38,795 nucleotides of DNA from contig CAIMWN010000213.1 of the NCBI GenBank assembly GCA_903845155.1, forward strand, positions 1 through 38,795, written 5' to 3'. Positions 33,915 through 38,795 of the stretch are shown piece by piece; position 1 is the stretch's first letter, and each line of letters starts with the position of its first letter. The notes beneath the pieces were generated by a model. That model was given only the letters and a program-made list of their open reading frames with translations, was not told the DNA's origin and searched no databases. The DNA is from Oligoflexia bacterium (GTDB lineage: Bacteria > Bdellovibrionota > UBA1018 > CAIMNF01). The position numbers were made by a program, and so were the translations under genes.

Positions 33915-34971
33915 TTTAAATGTTAAAAAAATTCAATTCATTTTGATTCTGTTTTTGGTTTCGACAACCATTAATTCAAAGTATGTTCACGCACAAGGAA
34001 GTGTTGGTAATGGGGGCGGCGGAGAAGCTTTGTTTGAAAATCAAACCGATATGCTTTCTCTTTGGATGGATAGACAGTTTGCCACAGGGACTCTCGATTC
34101 AAAGTTAAATTTAACGGCTCAAAAGTTGAGTGGGCGAGATTTGGTGTTTAAGTTTAAGAATGCCGTAAAGGTGGCGCACGTTAAGTTTATTCCTACTCAA
34201 GAGCTGGCACGGGAATGTAAGAAAGGTGATTTATCAGCATGCACGCTTATTCAACCCGGTTTCATCTGTGTACCTGACCGGAAGCGATTAACCATTGAAT
34301 GCAGTGAGGATTCTTTTGCTGCACACAAGGGTAATGAACAGTTTGTGTTGGCTTTGCACGCTTATTTGGAATTCGCTGGGCTGGAAAGTCGTCGTGCTAT
34401 TGATGCGGATAAGTCCTTCTCTGAGTTTCCGGTATCTCAGCACATTTTGAGATACGCCGTTCAGATCGAGACGTCCCCGCGTTGGGAATTGTCAGACCAA
34501 ATCCCTAATATTTGTAAAATACAAATTTCGGGTGACGTAGGAGGTGAGATCTCAATTTTTAGTGCATCTTCATTTATATTTGGCCCTACAGACTCATCCA
34601 ATGGCGAGGAGTTTTTTCAATTTGCCGAAAGAAAGGGATATGTGCGGTGCAACCCATATACATATGATTGTATTGACGCTGGAAATGATCTTCATATTGA
34701 AGTTACCTATGGCACGCGGGTGATGATTACACTTAATTCAAGAATTGGCACTGATAAAAAATCATCGATACAGGTTTTCAAATATTATTTAGATTTGAGA
34801 GACGTCGGTTTTTTTGAAAATTGGTATGCTTATAGTAATCTGAAAACTTTTTTGTTTAAAACAAAATACTTTCCAAGCTGTGCCCAATTAAACGAGATGG
34901 TGGGAAAAAATGGACAAGAACTTGAACTTAATAGTAAAAATAGAGAGTTGACTGTTTGGAGGGTGCAATAA
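33907..34971 (+). CDS. Exported protein, paralogue A of a tandem pair
   Basis: 354 residues from the GTG at 33907, with GGAGG 9 nt upstream; longer upstream starts overlap the regulator and lack signals. Signal peptide IQFILILFLVSTTINSKYVHAQ, then a Gly-rich GSVGNGGGGEA. Residues about 42-185 are shared with the next gene: LFEN, LDSKLNL, ECKKGDLSAC (103-112), NEQFVLALHAYLEFAG, and PVSQHILRYAV. The rest (about 190-354) has several cysteines and no similarity that I see. Function unknown. It is coupled to the regulator at its start and to paralogue B at its end. Confidence 0.82.
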   Translation: MLNLNVKKIQFILILFLVSTTINSKYVHAQGSVGNGGGGEALFENQTDMLSLWMDRQFATGTLDSKLNLTAQKLSGRDLVFKFKNAVKVAHVKFIPTQELARECKKGDLSACTLIQPGFICVPDRKRLTIECSEDSFAAHKGNEQFVLALHAYLEFAGLESRRAIDADKSFSEFPVSQHILRYAVQIETSPRWELSDQIPNICKIQISGDVGGEISIFSASSFIFGPTDSSNGEEFFQFAERKGYVRCNPYTYDCIDAGNDLHIEVTYGTRVMITLNSRIGTDKKSSIQVFKYYLDLRDVGFFENWYAYSNLKTFLFKTKYFPSCAQLNEMVGKNGQELELNSKNRELTVWRVQ

Positions 34972-36239
34972 TGTTTAAGTGTAATTTTCGCCTTCATGTT
35001 GTTTTGATATTCGCCATATTCATTACTGGGCCAGTGCTCAATCAAGCTGCTCGTGCGGATGTAGAAAGTAATGCTTCGCACTCAATTTTATTTGAAAACT
35101 TAACTCGCCAAATCTCAAACTGGTTAGCGAAGCATTTGAATGAAGCTAACTTAGATGCTCGGCTAAACCTCAGCGCGGCCAAAATTGCCGAACGTACCAT
35201 GGTTGAAAAGTTCAACGAAGCCGTAGCAAAAACCGCAGTCGAATTTATCCCTGAAAATAAGCTTTCTGAAGAATGCAAGAAAGGAGATTTAATTGCTTGT
35301 GAGCTCGCACGCTCCACACGTACCTGCATCAATTCAATTCTCAAGAAGGCGAGAATAGTTTGTAATGGGGATCTCTATACTAAGCGTGTTGGGGATGAGC
35401 AGTTTGTAATTACCTTTCACGAATATTTAGGAATTGCGGGCATTGAAACCGACAAGTTAGACGATTTAAGGGTGCATTTCTCGCAGTATCCTATTTCAAG
35501 GCATTTGATGAAATATGCGGTTCCAAGTTCTAGGCTTGCTATTTGGCAATTACTTGATCAGGCACCTTCTTCCCCAATATCGGCAAAGCTATCTGATTAT
35601 ACCGCGTTTGTAGATCCTTGCTTGGTGATCTCACAGCTCTATGTGAATGAACTTTCTCCGGTGACTTATTTCCGTTGTACAAAAATGAACTTCTCTCAAG
35701 CCTACATTTATCACCATGTTGAAGACGCTGATGTTTGTCTCGCGATTTCTGAAAAAGGTAAATATGTTGGAATATATGGAAACTATTTCTATCCAATCGC
35801 TGTTGTTAATGGTGATGGTTACAACGCCAAGGGGCAAATGGAAGGGGGTAGCGGATTATTTTGGACTAGGCTGAGAGGGCGTGAAGTGAATCTTCAAACC
35901 TTTTCCACTTCGACAGCAGTACCAGATCAATTTATGGCACATTATGGTATCACCCTTCATGATTACGGCGAACATTATTTTGATTTTCCGAACCAATCTC
36001 ATCAAGTGAGAGAGCAGCGCGCTTACGAAATTGAAATAAACCATCAATCGGATTGGGATTTAAATAAATCATTCGTTTATGAACCCCGTCGGCAGTATTT
36101 AGACATTGAACGAGCTGGATATCGCAAAAGGGCAAAGGTTCATCTTGAAAACATGAAGCTCTCGCTCGAGATCAGTGGCCGTCAAACCTCAAACATTGGC
36201 CAGGTAAGTGATCTGAATTGTAAATTGGAAACACAATAG
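34971..36239 (+). CDS. Exported protein, paralogue B of a tandem pair
   Basis: 422 residues from the ATG at 34971, which shares one base with the previous stop (TAATG) and follows GGAGGG. Signal peptide VVLIFAIFITGPVLNQAARA. Residues about 39-185 repeat the paralogue A domain: LFENL, LDARLNLSA, ECKKGDLIAC (101-110), DEQFVITFHEYLGIAGIE and PISRHLMKYAV. The C-terminal ~230 residues are unrelated, Tyr- and Asp-rich (YGEHYFDFPNQSHQ). A shared N-terminal module with different C-terminal parts suggests a common targeting or partner domain with varied effector parts; this is inference. Confidence 0.82.
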   Translation: MFKCNFRLHVVLIFAIFITGPVLNQAARADVESNASHSILFENLTRQISNWLAKHLNEANLDARLNLSAAKIAERTMVEKFNEAVAKTAVEFIPENKLSEECKKGDLIACELARSTRTCINSILKKARIVCNGDLYTKRVGDEQFVITFHEYLGIAGIETDKLDDLRVHFSQYPISRHLMKYAVPSSRLAIWQLLDQAPSSPISAKLSDYTAFVDPCLVISQLYVNELSPVTYFRCTKMNFSQAYIYHHVEDADVCLAISEKGKYVGIYGNYFYPIAVVNGDGYNAKGQMEGGSGLFWTRLRGREVNLQTFSTSTAVPDQFMAHYGITLHDYGEHYFDFPNQSHQVREQRAYEIEINHQSDWDLNKSFVYEPRRQYLDIERAGYRKRAKVHLENMKLSLEISGRQTSNIGQVSDLNCKLETQ

Positions 36240-36394
36240 GTTCAGTAGCATAAATAAACACAAAATATAAATTACTTGAGTCGCGACATGAACCGCGAGA
36301 GGCAGCGTCGCGCCTAGAGAACAACTTTTCTGAACAAGATGATCAGAATAATTAAAATAGGGATGTTAAAACATGAAACAAAAGGAAGAAGAAA

Positions 36395-36922
36395 ATGAAA
36401 AATAGAAATAGTAACAAAAAAGTGATCGCAGTGATGGTCGGAGTTTTACTCAGTCAAATGGTGACGGTTCAATCGTTTGCTGAAACCAATACCGATCCCT
36501 GTGCCATTTACAAATATACTAAACTTCAACTTACAAAAGAAGAGGCCACGTTAGCGAAGACGGAGCAAGAACTAACCGTTGCTAAGGATAAATTGGATTC
36601 TGCAATCAACAGAGGAATATATACGGTTTCAATATTTGCCTCCACCTCAACAGTAATTTGGTTGGGTAAAAAGGCGTTTACGAAGCGCTTTATCAGCGAA
36701 CTTGAGACTGGCAAGTTGAGCGGCAAAATTGCTATTTATGATACCATTTTTAGCCTTGCTGCCGGACTTACAGTGGCTTCAATTTTAGTATCTGGAAAAG
36801 ACATCTATACGATGAGTGGTGCCGTCTCTGATCTGAAAACAGAAGTTCAGGCGATGATTGACGACAAAAAAGAACTTGAAAAAACTTTGGTTACCATGAT
36901 TCTCAATAGCGGTTGCCAATAA
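36395..36922 (+). CDS. Two-TM coiled-coil membrane protein, paralogue C1
   Basis: 175 residues. AGGAAGAAG precedes the ATG. A signal peptide ends near AETNTDPC; Cys36 and a Cys two residues from the end (SGCQ) are the only cysteines. A Lys/Glu coiled coil (about 45-70) is followed by membrane-like segments at about 75-94 and 114-136, then a second coiled coil (DLKTEVQAMIDDKKELEKTL). The gene at 38059 has the same design, including Cys36 and a GC near the end. The two termini are probably both outside the inner membrane, linked by a disulphide. Function unknown. Confidence 0.8.
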   Translation: MKNRNSNKKVIAVMVGVLLSQMVTVQSFAETNTDPCAIYKYTKLQLTKEEATLAKTEQELTVAKDKLDSAINRGIYTVSIFASTSTVIWLGKKAFTKRFISELETGKLSGKIAIYDTIFSLAAGLTVASILVSGKDIYTMSGAVSDLKTEVQAMIDDKKELEKTLVTMILNSGCQ

Positions 36923-36926
36923 GAGT

Positions 36927-38036
36927 ATGATGCACCTTAGGCGATTCTTTCATCATCTAAAGTTAGTTCAAAAGGGGCGAGGTTCTTTAATCATCCTCGC
37001 CCTTTTGTACTCAATCAATTCCAATGCTTCTTGTAACTTGATTCTGCATAGAATAATGAATCCATTGGCAAGCATCCGTGATGGATATGCACAATTGATT
37101 TTAAAACGCAAATCGCATGAATTTGACGAAAACAAATACTTGAATGCGTTGGCTTCAATTGATGATGGATCGTTTCAAATAAGTGAGGCGCACTCGGTAG
37201 AGGACATGACCGCACTTTATGTTTCTGAAGCCTCAAAAACAAATCCTGATTCAGGGGTTGCAAAAGAGGGATTGGGAGCACTCGCGCCGAGGCGGCGACT
37301 AGCGGTTTTTAATCTGATTCATGAATCACTGAAGATGTGTGGTGTGAGACCAAGGAGTAGTGATCGAATCGCTCATTTACTCTTGCTGCCAGAGAATTCG
37401 CAGAATTTAGGTTTGTTTGATTTTTTGACAAAAAATAAAATAACTCTAAAAAATGATGAGGCGTTGCTGCAGCGGTTTCAGGAGGCGGTACTTTCTGGAC
37501 GTTTGATGAAGCTTTGGGAAAAGAGTGGAGTTTTAAATGCGGATACTAAGATGGCGCGGGTATCAAAGTTTTTATCGCAAAATCAAGTGCAAGTGGTTAT
37601 GGGAAGCGTAATCAACGCCGTCTTGCTTCCGAGTGGGATGGTGTTTCCGTTTCAGCAAAATTGGATTCGATTTTCCCCCCAGGAAATTGAACGAGGTATC
37701 GAACAGGGAGCTTCCGCTTATTTTCCAAAAATTAAATTACGCCTTGGATCCCGAATGAATCAAAATACGCTTCTTTCGTTATCAAAGAAAATTGCCATGA
37801 ATATTGCAATAGTGGCATCTACGCTCGTTGTGGCTGGTGATGTCCTTCATGCTGAAAGTGATGGCATGGATTCGATGAGAGTGGAGATTCAAAAATCTAA
37901 GGAAGAGCGTGCCAAGTCTCAAAATGAAAAACTTTTTGATTTATGGGTTCATGAACAGGAAGAGGAAGTGGGGCATGAAATCGACACCACTACGGCCTCT
38001 TATCATGACGCTAGAATGATTTATTTAGGAAAGTAG
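36927..38036 (+). CDS. Exported or membrane protein of unknown function
   Basis: 369 residues starting 4 bp after the previous gene; ATGATG gives two starts one codon apart. A basic start (RRFFHHLKLVQKGRG) precedes a hydrophobic signal (SLIILALLYSINSNAS). Cysteines occur only early (SCNLIL) and near residue 132 (MCGVRPR). A hydrophobic stretch at about 288-305 (KKIAMNIAIVASTLVVAGDVLHA) may be a membrane segment, followed by a charged helical tail. No family recognised. It is sandwiched between the two related coiled-coil genes in one operon. Confidence 0.72.
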   Translation: MMHLRRFFHHLKLVQKGRGSLIILALLYSINSNASCNLILHRIMNPLASIRDGYAQLILKRKSHEFDENKYLNALASIDDGSFQISEAHSVEDMTALYVSEASKTNPDSGVAKEGLGALAPRRRLAVFNLIHESLKMCGVRPRSSDRIAHLLLLPENSQNLGLFDFLTKNKITLKNDEALLQRFQEAVLSGRLMKLWEKSGVLNADTKMARVSKFLSQNQVQVVMGSVINAVLLPSGMVFPFQQNWIRFSPQEIERGIEQGASAYFPKIKLRLGSRMNQNTLLSLSKKIAMNIAIVASTLVVAGDVLHAESDGMDSMRVEIQKSKEERAKSQNEKLFDLWVHEQEEEVGHEIDTTTASYHDARMIYLGK

Positions 38037-38058
38037 TAAATGAAAATAAAGGAGACTT

Positions 38059-38694
38059 ATGTCAAAACTGAATGGTAAAAGTTCAATCGATAAAAAACTT
38101 CTCACACTGGTAGTCGCGTTCTTCGTTGGCAACGCGTGGGTGCAGGTGAGTGAAGCCCATCCCTGCGATTTTATTACGGCCAGCAGCAGAAAAATTTCGG
38201 AAGAGCAAAAAGAGATTAGGGCGAAAGAGAAGCTTTATGCCCACGCTAAAGATAAGTCGTATCTCTATAACCATTATATTTCGCAATGGAAGCTTTTTTT
38301 TGGGTTTGGGGGAACTGTGTTTGATGCACCAGTTGTCTTTTTTTCGATTCAAAACTGGGTGAATGTGATGAAGAGTGGCGCTCGATTAAGTCGGGAGGGA
38401 AGGATAGTGCTTGTGTCATCGACCGTAATTTTTGCTTTGGCACTTTATACTATATATTCCTTTGATGATGAATCCGCATACGTTGATATTCATGGGAAGA
38501 AACAGCAGAGTGTCCTGGCTAAGCGCAGACGTTTAGGTTATGCCGTGAAAGAATATATGGAAGAACTTTATCTCGCAAAAAAAAACTACAATGAACTTTA
38601 TGAGGCAAATTTAAAAATTGCGCAACAATACGGATGTTATATTCCGCCAGCATGGAAACCCGCCGTGGCTAGAGTGAATATTGAGGATCAGTAA
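38059..38694 (+). CDS. Two-TM coiled-coil membrane protein, paralogue C2
   Basis: 211 residues with AAGGAGA 6 nt before the ATG. Signal peptide KKLLTLVVAFFVGNAWVQVSEA, then HPC with Cys36 as in paralogue C1. A charged helix (RKISEEQKEIRAKEKLYAHA), two membrane-like segments (about 76-97 and 116-135), a second coiled-coil region (VKEYMEELYLAKKNYNELYEANLKIA) and a terminal YGC follow. It shares domain order and cysteine positions with the gene at 36395 but little plain identity. Function unknown. Confidence 0.8.
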   Translation: MSKLNGKSSIDKKLLTLVVAFFVGNAWVQVSEAHPCDFITASSRKISEEQKEIRAKEKLYAHAKDKSYLYNHYISQWKLFFGFGGTVFDAPVVFFSIQNWVNVMKSGARLSREGRIVLVSSTVIFALALYTIYSFDDESAYVDIHGKKQQSVLAKRRRLGYAVKEYMEELYLAKKNYNELYEANLKIAQQYGCYIPPAWKPAVARVNIEDQ

Positions 38695-38795
38695 AATGAA
38701 TACACATTTGCATTGGGGCTAATGGTATTTATATTAACAGGCTCCAGAAAAACTCAAAAAACAGCTGATTTTATAAATGGATAAAGTATAACTGA

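Noticed and set aside
38695-38795. Start of another gene at the right edge
   Set aside because: The ATG at 38697 reaches a stop after eight codons. Another frame reads FALGLMVFILTGSRKT, lipoprotein-like, but has no start codon and ends inside the window.

Overview
The window looks like chromosomal DNA of a Bdellovibrionota-type (deltaproteobacterial) bacterium. The main clue is a TIGR02147/DUF4423 regulator at 33054-33914, a family I associate with Bdellovibrio and Fibrobacter. It is directly coupled to secreted proteins of a lineage-specific kind, one with a Gly-rich GNGGGG start after the signal peptide. The many signal-peptide proteins of unknown function fit the same picture. The taxonomic call is inference. 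I see no rRNA, tRNA, CRISPR array, complete insertion sequence or phage structural gene.

Layout. 1-3728: four genes for exported proteins of mostly unknown function (one resembles DUF4105/Lnb-N). 3725-5853: an OmpR/histidine-kinase two-component system. 5921-8491: a strong hairpin terminator, a membrane-anchored protein with a Ser/Gly tail, a divergent papain-like lipoprotein and a PilZ protein. 8604-11427: a secreted EEP-family phosphodiesterase/nuclease and the repair helicase RadD. 11440-13770: a scrambled patch with two 5'-truncated reading frames, an ORF6N gene and a degenerate ~52-bp direct repeat. 13843-14689: a PhnA-domain protein and a small membrane protein. 14649-20920: two tandem RND efflux permeases without adaptor or outer-membrane partner. 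21063-23804: a decayed frame, a secreted zincin-like protease, an RlmM-like 2'-O-methyltransferase and a small secreted protein. 24008-30227: a DNA-damage cluster, imuA-imuB-dnaE2 (mutagenic translesion synthesis) plus an SRAP/HMCES-type abasic-site protein. The imu operon and SRAP gene are separated by a very long palindrome. 30427-32942: a DUF1428 protein, a VOC-VOC-SRPBCC fusion and a GDT1/UPF0016-like transporter. 33054-38694: the TIGR02147 regulator followed by five secreted or membrane proteins, including two sets of paralogues.

Two features run through the window. First, about nine genes have a plausible -10 hexamer 6-10 nt upstream of the start codon and no Shine-Dalgarno sequence, several with a -35 at 16-17 bp. 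This predicts leaderless or nearly leaderless mRNAs. Operon-internal genes and some others carry clear AAGGA/GGAGG sites instead. Second, palindromic operators or hairpins lie upstream of the imu operon, the RND pair, the EEP gene and the gene at 2799.

The most unusual objects are the ~235-bp palindrome at 29071-29305 (33-bp perfect inner arms), the leaderless promoter pattern, and the TIGR02147-linked paralogous secreted cluster at the right end. All calls come from reading the sequence; no database search was possible.
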